From positions 33,949,989 to 34,013,988 of the forward strand of contig NC_092572.1 of NCBI RefSeq assembly GCF_037975245.1: a stretch of DNA of 64,000 nucleotides, given 5' to 3'. Position numbers and translations under genes: made by a program. Of the stretch, positions 1-31,054 are shown piece by piece. The notes under the pieces were generated by a model. The model ran no database searches. It was not told the DNA's origin and saw only the letters and a list, made by a program, of their open reading frames with translations. Source of the stretch: Apostichopus japonicus. Its lineage: Eukaryota > Echinodermata > Holothuroidea > Aspidochirotida > Stichopodidae. The first letter of the stretch is position 1; the number at the start of each line of letters is the position of its first letter.

Positions 1-347
1 ACAAATGGGAGAACACACAGTTAACTTTAGATGTGGTTTTGTAGATTTTCTTTCCTTCCTTACAATATATGTGATGTACAGTATATCCCATTAAGCCGAT
101 CAGAGGTCAATACCTATAGTGGCTGCTTTGACTTCATTTAGTGTGTGGATCTTCTGTGCGAGTAACCAGAATCTTACTCTCTTATGTGGAGCTCAAGAGA
201 AGTTCAAGTCTCAGACAAGCTGTTGGTTACATCTCAAACATCACGTTTCAGAAATATTCTGACCAAGGCTAATGAAAGTTATTGGTGTGATAAGTTGGCA
301 AAGAATTACTAACTCATTGGATTGATTGTTGTTTCTCTCTTCCATAG

Positions 348-19795
<19,448 letters not shown>

Positions 19796-22557
19796 CAAGG
19801 TAAGTATTTAATTTAATTATATAAATACCTCAAAGGAACTTAGAAATTAATTACATAACTGTTTCATACATTATTACTTCTTGTTACAGATACAACATAT
19901 ACAGTAAATTTGATTTCCTTCTGCATAATTAAACAGCAAATAAACTGTTTAGTATCTCAATTTCACAACTTTCCCATTATATGGAGTGGACATATGGAAT
20001 CAAATTTCAGTGTTCCAGGTAATCTAACCATACATCTTTTCACTGTAAACTTACAAAGCTGCTGCCTATGTAAGACACCTAGTATCATCCTCAACTACAA
20101 AAATATCACTCATTGTTGTGACTATCTTGTATTTGTCATCTCTGTGTAGGATTTACTTTTTTTGTTTAAATTTCAGTGCCGGAAAGCTTTCTTTATGGGT
20201 GTTTATTTTGTAAACAAAAAATATCTGTATTAAGAAGTTTTTGGGCCATTTGCATATAGAACCTTTTTGAACATCAAATTTCATTTTACTAAACTCTTTT
20301 CTTCCTTTTTAGCCACTATCCAAAATGATAACTGGTGATTGCTTAGACAGAGGTAGAAATCTCCAGCCAAACTGTTCTGTTTGTCAGAAGGTTCTCCAGT
20401 TTTCCTCTTTTCTTGGAGGAACGAATGTGAAAGTGACTTTCAGTGAGGCAACTTGTAGTGTTCTTGACAACACATTGACAGATTCTTGTGGAATGGAAAT
20501 ATGTTATGTAGAAGTAAGTATATTTCAAACATTGTAACTGTACATAATAACTAATATATGAAGCTATATGTGAGCTGATCATTGCTCCCTTCAATTGATA
20601 TTAACATAAAAATTATATTTGAATGAACTATATCAAGAAACACGCAAATCTCAGAATTCTCTTAAAGCAATTAAATTAATTTATAGTTGCAGATTTTTTT
20701 AATTCCTACTTGGATTTTTGTTAATTGCAGCTTTTAAAGTAATATTAATAACATACATCAATTTAGAATAAGAGACTTGCATTTATAATCAACTACCATC
20801 TTAGCCAACGCTATAAGTGCGCTTACCCATTCTAATGTTAAACAGAATATCATTTCATAGTTGACAGTATGACTGAATGGTATGACAGTATGAACGTCAG
20901 CATCTCATATGGTATGTTATCTATTCATAGATTTGTCAGATATCCAGAACTATTATATTTCCCTAATTTACTTGAGTGAATTCCTTGCATGATATAATGA
21001 ATGTGGTAATGTAACTTTGGTTACATATGTAAACAGCTGTCATAATATCTGTAGTACTATTTACTGCACTTCATGAAAACATTGTGCAGTAATTGAGTCA
21101 CTAGTAATATCCGAGACCAAAAATCCAAAAAAGAAGTATCATATGAAATGTATGTTTTTTTGGCAGATACTGTTTTTGGCTCCTTGCTGAAATCAAAAGA
21201 ACCTTTGTAGTTAGGTCGGCCTGTGTGTATGGGTGTGTGTGACTCTTTAGTTTGTATGCATGATAACTTCACAAGGGAATGATTGATGAATGTCGTACTT
21301 GATGGGTGGGTGGTCCACAATGAGTTGATGAATCCTATTGATGTTGTTGCTCATATCATGAATATTAATGAGGTCATAGGATGAAACAGCAAAATATTCA
21401 AATTGTAATAACTTGACAATCATGAGTCACAGTTTCTTCAAGTTCAAACATGAGTATGTTATTGGTAGGTTGCCTACAAATGGCAATGTGGGTTCCAATA
21501 TGATGTCTGTATTTTTGAGGAGGTGTGGCTTAACAATATTACGGTTACAAGTGTGTATGATTTATAACTTCACAAGGCAATTATTGACCATTACAATTTT
21601 TAGTGAGTAGGTGAACATAATTGTTTTCTGTGCTCATGTCATGACTAATGATGAGTACCGGATGAGGGATTATTTATCAAATTGCAGTTAACTTATGTGG
21701 AAATCATATGTTTGATCTTCAAAATTAGATCAGTGATATTTGTAGATAGCAGACACATGCTGATGTGTGCTAATACAATGCATGGTTCATTCATATTAAT
21801 AAAGAGCCCTGGCTAGCATATTTTGGTAACAACAATTTGTACACATAACTTCAGGGGATGCTTCATGATTACATACTTGGAGTGTTCCCTGTTAATCAAT
21901 GAGCAGCAGCAAGAAACCATGGAATGTTTACATTCTGGTTCGAGATATGCACTCAAGCAAGTAAATGAAGCCTGCTGTGTTTTTATTTATATTTCTCTGA
22001 TTCCCAACATGTATATTGACCCCCCCCCCACCCCCCTAGTGACTTGTTACTGAGAATGACACAGTAGCTCAATAAGTAACTGAACTGGTACCAATAAATT
22101 TATGTACTAAGAAAATAAGACTACATGACAGAAATGCAATACATAGGACTACAAGGAACTATGAAAGCAATATTTCAAGTTGATATACTTTAGTTGATAT
22201 ACGAATTTTCTGCATCTTTAGATTCATACCACATTCTTGTAGCTCTTTGTATCGCAGGAATATGACATTTGTGAGGTATATTTGTGTAAATACAGGCTGC
22301 TTACGGCTGAATTTATGACGAGGAAATTGAAATTTAGCTAGAATCTGCCTTTTTCTCTTGTTATACAATATTTAACTCCCTTTTTCTACAGAGGAAAAAT
22401 ATCGTTTCTATCTAAAAAGTGAGACATTCAGAAAATATATCAGATTTCAAAGGATAAATCTCTAAGAAGATTTTAACAAGGAGAGCTTTTGAAGAATATT
22501 TGACATTGCAGTGGTACCGCCACTCCAGGGAAGAATCAAGAGTTCAGTCAGTCAAAG
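19796..22557 (+). other. Candidate spliced 3'UTR of the NLR gene
   Basis: The stop exon is followed at once by a GTAAGT donor (19800). Two downstream stretches look like exons: 20313-20513, with a strong pyrimidine tract plus AG and a GTAAGT donor, and about 22392-22557, with TTTTTCTACAG and a GTAAGT donor. The first, 201 nt, is fully open in one frame (67 Cys-containing residues without a known domain). The second has stops in all frames. I infer 3'UTR exons, or alternative terminal exons, from splice signals alone. Confidence 0.45.
21179..21680. repeat. Diverged dispersed repeat copy
   Basis: GGCTCCTTGCTGAAATCAAA then AGAACC at 21179-21203 is a mutated version of the hairpin head at 6409 and 14485, followed by a GTGTG tract and CATGATAACTTCACAAGG-type words at about 21259 and 21550. 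No coding sequence is recognised in 20514-22391 otherwise. Confidence 0.5.
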
Positions 22558-24560
22558 TAAGTTACAATCAGTCAAGTGAATTAATCAGCCATATCTTGAT
22601 TGAGGGACAAGACATTGAAATGACTTTTTGCAATTGACCAAATATGTAACAGTGGAGCATTTTTTTTTTCATATAGGTTTTACATTGTTCGTGACCTCAA
22701 TATCCATTTAAATGTGGGAATAAGTTTATAATTTCGTTTTTCTTGGACTTTTGTTGCAACCTTTTTTATTTACTCTGTATTAAGTTAGTAGGCTGGATTT
22801 GATTGGTGTTTTGATACCAGTCAGTATATATCTGAAATCAGTCTCAACTCAGATAGTCAGAAATAGCAAGTAAACAGTAAAACTTGATTGATTGGGTGTG
22901 TAGGAATGTGATCCAGGTTGACCGTCTGGTAGGTTAAATGTTTGTGGAAAACTGATATCATTATGGAAATATAGATGGACTTGAATAAGGGTAGGCAAAA
23001 CAGAAAATAACTTTTGTTTGACAGATAAATAAGCACAATTTGGAAAAGTAAACAGGAGACTATGGCGTTAAAAGCTTGAGCAGATTGGGTATCCCAGATC
23101 TGGCACCACACTCCCCAAGGAACAGCCTCCCAACTAGAGCCCATCATGTGACTGCTGTCTTCCACAAAGGGGTTAAACTCAAACACACTCCAGCCACCGA
23201 GGGACCCTAAACTAGTGGACCTCCCTGGATTGTATTGAGCATCTTCTCTATATCAGACAGTCTGCAATGACAAAATCAGTATATCATTATTAAGTCAAGA
23301 ATCAGGATATAGAAACAGAATTGGTAATCTGTATCTACGTGACATATATAGGTCATTTGCTGACCTAACATCCTTTTCCAGGGCAGTTCGATAATTAAGT
23401 TGGAAATCCATCATTGGAATGATGGTGTCATACTTTCTGTTCTTTGTTCCAATATTAATACAACAGTGGAAATGGTTTAATATAATTGACATTGGTTGCA
23501 ATAGCTATACTGCATAACCAGCCTTACATAAAAAGGATCATTTTCTCTGCAGTGAAGCTCTGGATGATGGACCAATCTTGATGATTCTTATTGTAAAGTT
23601 GTAGTTTTATATTACAAATTAAATTTGTTATCTTAGCCTATCTTAATAAATGTTGTACAATGTACTAGATGTATAATTCAACATAGAAATGAATAATCAC
23701 TAAATGGAAACTTGAACCAAACTGACAAAAAACTGTGAAATTAATCGATTTGAAATGAATGATTTCTTTTTCATGAACAGCTTTGAATTCGATACAATCA
23801 GGAGAGCAGCATTTCAACTTGAAGGCCAGACCATCCAACAAACCTATAATTCTAAAGTTTTGCTCCAAGGATGCTCTTTTAGGGATTGAGACAGTTATGA
23901 CATCAGAATTGTTAGTCATGAACTCGATGATCTATCACAGTACTGAAAATTAACTGAATATCCACAATCATTGTAACTTTGAGATCAATAGACAAAGAGT
24001 CTATTATGGTTCACTTAAAGCTATCTTTATACAAGCTATGAAAAAGAAGCAAAATATTGCAGCAGAGGTACAGACTTTGAATCTAAAGGAAAGGACTTCA
24101 AGTGGCCCCCTTGTAACCAATTAATTTATGCCTGAGAATTAATCCAAGGGGCACAATGTGAACTGACTGGGCTGGGGGCACCAAATTTGGTACAACATCT
24201 GTGGCAATAGAGTACTGCTATTTTGAAGGAACCAGCTTCTGCTGTTTTGACCAAAGGTTATTGTCAGGAGAATGCATCTACGTCATCAAGCTGCAATCTG
24301 AATAGGGGATAACAGGATGTTGGTATGAACACTGGGCAACTCCCCAGGCTCTCATCTGAAGGAGATATCATGAAGTTTGACATCAGACCAGTCTAAAGAA
24401 CTACTCTACCTACAAGCTGCAAGTATGACAAATGTAATGTATGCTGTAGAAACTGGTAGAGATCACTGACTTCATTAACATCACTGGAAAATCACCAGCA
24501 TTTGTAGCAAATATATACTGCAGTACTACTGAATGTACAACAAAGTATATGTTACAGTAA
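22558..24560. other. No gene recognised
   Basis: No exon chain, RNA gene or clear repeat was found on either strand. Short open frames (for example 22857-23186 and 23665-23919 on the minus strand) lack domain-like patterns. Confidence 0.5.
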
Positions 24561-24563
24561 CAA

Positions 24564-24705
24564 CAAGGGCGGCGGAACCGGGGGGGCACAGGGGGCACGT
24601 GCCCCCACACTTTTCCTCAGGTTAAAAATGTGCCCTTTTTCTACATAAAAATTGTACATGTTATCACCTTATTAGGTCAGCGATATTTCAGTAAGAAATC
24701 TAATC
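24564..24705. mobile_element. hAT-type terminal fragment
   Basis: Begins CAAGGGCGGCGGAACCGGGG and repeats, for about 140 bp, the left end of the element at 24906, including TTTTCCTCAGGTTAAAAATG and ACCTTATTAGGTCAGC. GGGGCGG-type ends are typical of hAT elements in marine invertebrates. It is a solo left end beside a fuller copy, probably from tandem insertion or duplication. Confidence 0.6.
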
Positions 24706-24720
24706 CTAATTTAGAACTAT

Positions 24721-24745
24721 CAGGGGCGTAGCCAGTATGTAGCAC
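24721..24745. mobile_element. Possible third hAT terminus
   Basis: CAGGGGCGTAGCCAGTATGT is the familiar opening of hAT-like MITEs in invertebrates. No matching right end was located, so only the terminus is claimed. Confidence 0.4.
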
Positions 24746-25073
24746 TGTAGGCCCGGGCCTATCTTGATTAACAGACTTTATAGAGCTGCAGCACTTTGTT
24801 GCCTATTGTTGTCACGATCGGCGTTCCAAGTTCCAAAACAGCCTTTTCGATAAACATTTACTAGATACAGTTGTATCAAAGACAATTACTGGCTATAGTT
24901 GCAACCAAGGGCGGCGGAATCGGGGGGGAGGGGGGCACAGGGGCACGTGCCCCCCACTTTTCCTCAGGTTAAAAATGTGCCCTTTTTCTACATAAAATTG
25001 TACTCTTGATTACCTTATTAGGTCAGCCTGGCTATTCCGAATGTTCTCTGCATGCCTTATACACATATACCTA

Positions 25074-25213
25074 CTGGCACCAATGAGCGCAGCCTCCGGA
25101 GAGAGATCCTTCTCCGTACAACGCCGGATAAAGACATACTTGCGGAGCTCAATTGGTGTAAACGGTATAATAATATGCTAATGTTTCATATCCATAAAGC
25201 AAGAACGGACTGA
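25074..25213 (+). pseudogene. hAT transposase C-terminal (dimerisation) remnant
   Basis: Translation gives SAASGERSFSVQRRIKTYLR then SSIG, and after a frameshift NMLMFHIHKARTD and a stop. This is the ERSFS-RRIKTYLRS block that ends most hAT transposases, which forms the dimer interface. The frameshift and the missing upstream part show it is dead. It lies about 170 bp inside the left end of the 24906-26227 element. Confidence 0.8.
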
Positions 25214-25314
25214 TTAGTTATACGGGACATCGCTAAAGAGTTTACAAAGCGAAACCCACGTCGAATGAAATATTTCGGGAAGTTTTAAATGTTTAATACC
25301 ACAAGGTTTGTAAC

Positions 25315-25713
25315 CAGTGGCGGAGTGACATACAGTCAGGGGGGCGGATGCCCCGATCCGCCCCCCTGACAGACTCAAATGGACTGCTTGTGCCCTTTTC
25401 AGCTTTTTACCACTTTTCACTTATTCGCGATTACTGACTTTTTAATTGCGCTCTCATCTACCTATTGACATTTGTCACGTTTTGTTGGTGTAATTTTCTG
25501 ACAAAATGGCGATGACACCTATTTATTCTTCATTCATCTTCAAATTAGCAAGGCCTGGAAAGGGTCATTTCCGGCGATCTAGGGAGTATCTTGACTCATA
25601 AAATTTCTCTACGCTTCGCGCGAACCTGTGGTGGCGCTCCGCTTAGATAGTGTCGAAAGCGCCCCTACAGACCATTCTCGACCCCTTGATCAATATCCCT
25701 AGCTCCGCAACTG
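25315..25713. mobile_element. Small hAT-like element nested in the larger one
   Basis: Left end CAGTGGCGGAGTGA (25315) and inverted right end CAGTTGCGGAGCTA (ending 25713) match at about 12 of 14 positions. Flanks TTTGTAAC and CTTCTAAC agree at 6 of 8. A perfect-looking stem GGGGGGCGGATGCC-GATCCGCCCCCC lies at 25340-25370. No coding sequence is present. It shares the block TCATTTCCGGCGATCT (25566) with the elements near 48307 and 51051. Confidence 0.5.
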
Positions 25714-26228
25714 CTTCTAACATTCTGGTGAGTGCCATTATGCATATTCAATTTCAAAAAAAAAAATTCTAATGCATTTCCAAAAATGCATTGCTATATT
25801 ATATTGTAACTTTCTAATAAGCAGAAGCCATTTATAGCCTACTGTGAATAATGAGTATAGTTTAATATCCCATAACCTACCCCATCCTTTCGTATTTTGA
25901 CATATTTCATTTGCTTTCATGCATGTATCGATCGCGTGTGCAGGGACTTTATAATGATTTCACCTCATTTTGTCTCGAAAGAAAACTTGTTCCTTGTTTC
26001 CCAATTTGCACATTGGATATTGCAGTGCTAGTATGCATTTTTTCCTCGATGGTGGGGTGGGGGGGGGGGGCATTGACAGAGTGATGTGTATACGCAAATA
26101 AGATAATACAATAAGAGTTATAAAGTGTACTAAATATCAGGCTGCATCAGTCCAATCAAATTTCTGCAAAGTGCCCTTCGACGTTGGTGCCCCCCCCCCC
26201 AGATTAAAAGTGCTTCCGCCGCCCTTGT

Positions 26229-26500
26229 TTGCCACCCCTGAGACCAGGAACAAATCTTATCCAAATCCGCTTGAAATTTCTCAGAATTGCTTTTGGAAGA
26301 GACCTCAGAATACAATTTGGTGTCATCAGCAAACTTCTTAGCTTTACACAAAATATCTCCGTCGATGTCATTTATATAGGCAACAAACAACAAGGGACCT
26401 AATACAGACCCTTGTGGAACCCCACTAGTAACGTTCTGCCAAGAAGAAGCACAGCCTTTAATTACCACCCTCTGTTCCCTTAGCTAATCTGACAGGGGGA
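26229..26500 (-). pseudogene. Non-LTR retrotransposon reverse transcriptase fragment
   Basis: The minus strand encodes VTSGVPQGSVLGPLLFVAYI followed by NDIDGD and, further on, KKFADDTKLYSEV: the palm motifs of a LINE-type reverse transcriptase, including the FADD catalytic pair. It is of Jockey/CR1-like style. An in-frame TAG precedes the start (about 26481) and the frame is cut after SWSQGWQ by the hAT right end at 26227. It is a dead fragment. Confidence 0.88.
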
Positions 26501-29500
26501 TGTCCAGCAACTTGTGATGAAAGGTGCTCAGTTAAACCCAAGTTACCATTAAGTGGTAAGATAGCTGTGTTGAATTTCTCTTAGAATGTATAAGATGTCC
26601 AATTTCAATTCCCCATAAATCACAAAAGACCCTCCCAGACCCAAACATATTAATGTTGCACATATATGACTGAGGACTTTGTTTGCAAAGGTGACAATTC
26701 AAGACAATATTTTAGTAAAGTAATTAAGACAAATGTACACGGTTCTAAGGGGATAAAGTCATTATCTAAAAGCCCAATGTTCAAAGTCAAACAGGCTAGT
26801 TGGCCTACCAAGGTAGTCAGAGTGTAATGCAAGGTCAACCGTCTTATAATGCGGATAAACTTAGAATGTATTCTTTGTATTTAATGGTAATACATATATC
26901 TATGTCAGGATGATGCATATGATCACCTTTGAGTAGTGGATGAGGGTGCTGGTCATTTGATTTAACTGGGTTCCAAATAATAAAAGCATATCTCAACTTC
27001 TGAATAACTTTTAAACTTAAGTAATTGAGATTTTCATTGAAGTAATGGGAACATAATTCAACTTTTCTAGGATATCAGACAGACTGGACAACTTTTCTTA
27101 AGTGAATTTTATGTTTCAGGTGATATCTTTCATTGTTTACTCTTGCTGAAGTACTGAATGGTTCTAGAAAGCTGGTCCTACCTTTCTAATTGTTAAGTCA
27201 TAGCAGTGAGGTTTTGAGTGATCATTGCCCATACGTGTAATTTACATGTAGCAGCTCTACTGATTAGAGAATAATTACCAAATTTTTAATATTAAGTTCA
27301 TTCATTGTTAAGTCCCATTGAGAGTTTTCAAGGTACCAGTAGTTACCAATCCCAATAGGTAAATCCATGCTTTAAAATGATTTCATGTTCATTTTGTTAC
27401 TCCGCATGTGCAGAAGACACATATCCAAGATACATGTACTACCAGGTATACACGGAATCATGTCAAATGATGATTATATCTGATAATGTAAGAGTATTCA
27501 ATTTGCCAGAAGATGAGCCACACTGCATCACATACCACATAAAGAAGTTAATTGTGTCTGGTTCCCATGAAGACTGGTTCAGATAATCCATGAATGAAGG
27601 GTCTGGTACCATCATCCGTGGCAAGGAACCCCAAATATTTCAGTATGGCTGTGGACTCTGTCCTTACCAACATAGCGTTGATCTCATTGCAAAACCAAAA
27701 TTATTTCCAAGTTGAATCTTTCACTAATGTCACTGGGAGTAGCACATCTGGTTAACTCGCTTACAGTATAATGTTGGTGATCAGTAACAGTTATTTACAT
27801 CTTTTCATATTACCATTTTTACCAATGTCTCTTATTATAGTATGTAAAGAACATTATGTGTTCTTGTACAGAAATCCATGAAAAGTTTTAGTGCTAGTAC
27901 AGCGGTCAAGAAAAATGTATGTATACTAACAGCAGCACTAAAAGAGATTTCTTGGTGGTGTACTATGTGGCATATAAATAGTAAATAAGTCCAAGCTGCT
28001 TGCTGCAAATTCATTGCAATTTTTCCCTCCAAGTTGCTCAAATATATGGCTTTCTGTTGTATGTTACGTCTTTTCCTGCCCAAACCTAACATTTTGCAAG
28101 AAATGGGTTAACAGTGGTATGTGAAGTAGTCTCATGTTTCTTAATTCTTCGTTTTATTCCTACACACAAGCTGAGAGAATCATGAGATGTTGTTTGTGTA
28201 GTGACTACATTTTAACACAATATCACTAGATGCAAAAATGCTTGCCCTTCAAATTTTGTTCCTAGGTTAATGTTACATATCAGATAATTCCAATTGTTTT
28301 AGATTGAATCAAGAGAGTCAGCAGTGGTGAAAAATATGAGAACCATCTAATGCAGTATTAGGTAGTTGAAGTTTTGTGGACCTAGCTGAAACTTTGACTG
28401 TCGACCTTGGCCTGAGTATCTTATATCTCTCTGAATTTCTTGACGCATATTTCAACGGACTGCTTTTTAAACTTCAAAACATTGTTTTAAAGTGAGAACA
28501 TAATCTCTTTAATTTTCAGGGAAAAAAAAGTGGCGGTAACAGTCCAATTAAGTTTCATCAATAAATTCAACGTATATCCATAAACAAAAGATTCAACAGA
28601 TGCATAGATAGAAACATGAGCAGCTTACATGTACATCAAACTCTGTAGGTACATAACCCTTGTTAAATTTTGGGGAGGTGAAAGTTTGTTTGAGGTCACC
28701 AAATTTCAAAACTGAAAACTTTAAAAACACAGCACCTGACCATTCATGACAAACTTCAGCTCATACTTGATATGGGGGCAAAACTTAGTAAAATATTTGC
28801 TGACATTGCCCCAGATGGGGGGTAGAAATGCTGTGTAGAAAGTTAAATGGTTGTAATGTTAATGGTTACAAATTGAAAATCCTGTAAATGAGCAAATAAA
28901 ACCTTTTTACTCAAATTTGTCTACATCCTTGTGTGCCTAGTATTTTTTATCTTATGTCATGTTATCGATATGATACATATGTCACTTTTTAATGAAGCAT
29001 TATGAGTGAAAGCAAGCAATTTTGTGTTCAAGAAAAACCTTTTGAATGAAAAGGTTTATGCATGGCCTTGAAAACAAGGCATGTATGGTAGTGTTGAAAA
29101 CAAAGCAGACAATATGATACAAACTACAAGGCAGACATTACTAAAAAAAAGAAAGTTGAAACAATGTTTGTTTCTCTGCAGTTAGTCTCATAAAGTAATA
29201 ATCAGATTTTGGAAAGAGATGTTTCAAACGTTTCTTAAACTATGAATGCTCGGAATGATGCAGAGATCGGGAGGGAGGGCGTTCTACCCTTTTGACCACA
29301 CTTAGCAAATGACCTATCACGATGGGTTGTAGTTTTAGGTTTAGAAAAAATGGAAAAGTATCCAAAACTTCATATCTGCAGGCTAAACCTGTACATCAAC
29401 TAATACCATATTAAACTGGTATTTGACTATAACACTGTTGAAATGGGCGTTGTTAGGGTGTTATAATGTGTCCTAGTATATAAATAATTATGAGGGCTTT

Positions 29501-29900
29501 CCTGCGGAGCGATGCGTGGTTGAAAAGAGAAAGCATACATGATGAGTTGCGTGCATTTAGTACATCTATGAGGTGTCTGTCTCACTCAAGACCTGAAATC
29601 GAATGCCCTCCAAACTACTGACAATTACAGCTGCTACTGCAACTACTAAACATACACATAACAGAAATATCATTGACATACACAGCAGCTGTCTAAAATA
29701 CTTCAAACATGCAATATGCTACCGATGCCCTTTGAAAATGTTCTCATTTTTCCATGCATCTTTTGACAAATACAAATATTTTATTCATATTTCCTCATAA
29801 TACATTTAAGAAACCCCAACCACACATGTAAATGTATTAAATATATATTAATACAGCTCAATCGTAAGGTGAAATCTAATCTTCCTGTCAGAGTACAAAA
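26500..29900. other. Mostly noncoding; one weak candidate exon
   Basis: No gene is recognised. 27414-27585 (+) has an acceptor (GCATGTGCAG) and an open frame of about 57 residues (HCITYHIKKLIVSGSHEDWF near its end), resembling no domain I know. At 28670-28780 a relic of the GGTCA repeat family is present (GAGGTCACCAAATTTC). The rest shows nothing I can support. Confidence 0.35.
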
Positions 29901-29944
29901 TAAGAACCTCGATCGTGATTCAATTTTTGACAGTATGCAGGATA

Positions 29945-30316
29945 GGCGGGACACAGAAATTCTATCCTGATAAAACAGCAAAACCTTTGAGTCCGTTGGG
30001 TCCCGGACAAAGTGTGTATGTACAAGACCAAACTTCAGGCAAATGGACCCCAGGTACATTACTAAAGCAAAGACATGAACCACGATCGTATGAAATTCAA
30101 ACCGACTCGGGCGGAATCCTGAGGAGGAATAGGAAACATTTAAAGGAAGGGGAAAAGGTTCTACCCCAGTCAGAGGTTATAAACCATAAATCTGACCCCA
30201 GTTCAGAAATAGAAAATATTCTGGCACCAGAACCAGAAGGTCCAGACCCACAAGAAGATGTTTATGTTACTAGGTCTGGTCGGAGAGTAAAGAAGAGAAT
30301 AATGTTGGATGTATAA
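29945..30316 (+). pseudogene. Ty3/Gypsy pol C-terminal fragment
   Basis: The frame TQKFYPDKTAKPLSPLGPGQ, then SGKWTPGTLLKQRHEPRSYE and ILRRNRKHLKEG, is the C-terminal end of Gypsy integrase (the GxxVxV-xxxxGxWxPGxV-xxRSYxV-RRNRxHL pattern). It ends in DVYVTRSGRRVKKRIMLDV and a stop at 30314-30316, as in complete elements. The 5' part of the element is missing upstream of about 29945. It sits just before its LTR in the same orientation. Confidence 0.88.
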
Positions 30317-30430
30317 TTTTTACAAGCTGTGTAGTATTGTTGCGAAATACTACCAGACTTACACAAAACCCTTGTAATTATTAAGAAAGTTTAACTGAAT
30401 TGTAGCCTATCTAAGACTCCCAACTTATTA

Positions 30431-30745
30431 AAGAAAGGGGGATGTAATGTTATTGAATATGCATTCATATGTACGTGTGCAAACGATGCACTACATTGTA
30501 TAATCTGCACCTGTATGTTAATGAGCTGTGTATTTGCATATTGATATATAAGTTACAGCATGCCGTCTGCTCGTCCTTGTTCACCCTGTCTCTCCATCTG
30601 TCAACAAGTAACCTTGGACATGTCGTCCTATATATCTGTCCTGTACAGCATGATGTAACGCAATAAATTATAACATGTTATTTGTTAATACTCTACGTCG
30701 ACTGTGTTCTACTTGATTGCTTAAAAGAACTCATATACCTAAACA
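30431..30745 (+). mobile_element. Polypurine tract and 3' LTR of the Gypsy-like element
   Basis: AAAGAAAGGGGGA (about 30431-30442) is a polypurine tract. It is followed by TGTAATGTTATTGAATATGC (30443), a TATA-like GATATATAAG (30541), an AATAAA signal (30661) and an end near ACCTAAACA (30745). This gives an LTR of about 300 bp with TG...CA borders. No matching 5' LTR is in the window, so the element is 5'-truncated. Confidence 0.75.
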
Positions 30746-30896
30746 AGGAAACATGACAACGTCATGCCGTAGCCTGGCATTTACTCTACTAAAACATCTT
30801 AATTACACTCAACATACAACCAAACACTTGCCCAGCTACTACTTAAACAATTATGCTATTCTAAAGAAAAAATTGAGGAGATATAAGTGGAAATCC

Positions 30897-31054
30897 TTAA
30901 ATGCCTTTATACATATCCACCGCTTCCTTTGATATGCTCCCTGCATCTACCCATTGATTATATTTGGAAGAGTACCCCTGCCACTTGACCAGATACTGAG
31001 TTTCTCCCTTCTTCTGCCTCTTCTTAAGGACTTTCTCCACCGGGAAAAAATCAG
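30897..31054 (-). CDS. Exon: C-terminal chromodomain
   Basis: An exon of 158 nt preceded on the minus strand by a strong T-tract and CAG. It encodes [20 protein letters not shown], then [20 protein letters not shown] and EAVDMYKGI-stop. The F-P-VEK-x-L, Y-LVKW-x-GY and x-x-W blocks are those of a chromodomain. Phe, Trp and Tyr occupy the usual aromatic-cage positions, so binding of methylated histone tails is plausible. The phase agrees with the preceding acidic exon (31423-31304). Confidence 0.85.

Larger units (their letters stand above)
24906..26227. mobile_element. Deleted hAT element with inverted ends
   Basis: The left end CAAGGGCGGCGGAA at 24906 is mirrored by TTCCGCCGCCCTTG ending at 26227. 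The 8-bp flanks GTTGCAAC and TTTGCCAC agree at six positions, which may be a worn target duplication. Inside, close to the left end, is a scrap of transposase C-terminus (25074-25213), so most of the coding part is deleted. The right end cuts into a reverse-transcriptase fragment, which was therefore there first. Confidence 0.65.

Noticed and set aside
1-347. First coding exon and promoter of the NLR gene
   Set aside because: No open frame with a Met and a suitable phase-0 donor was found. The start probably lies left of the window.
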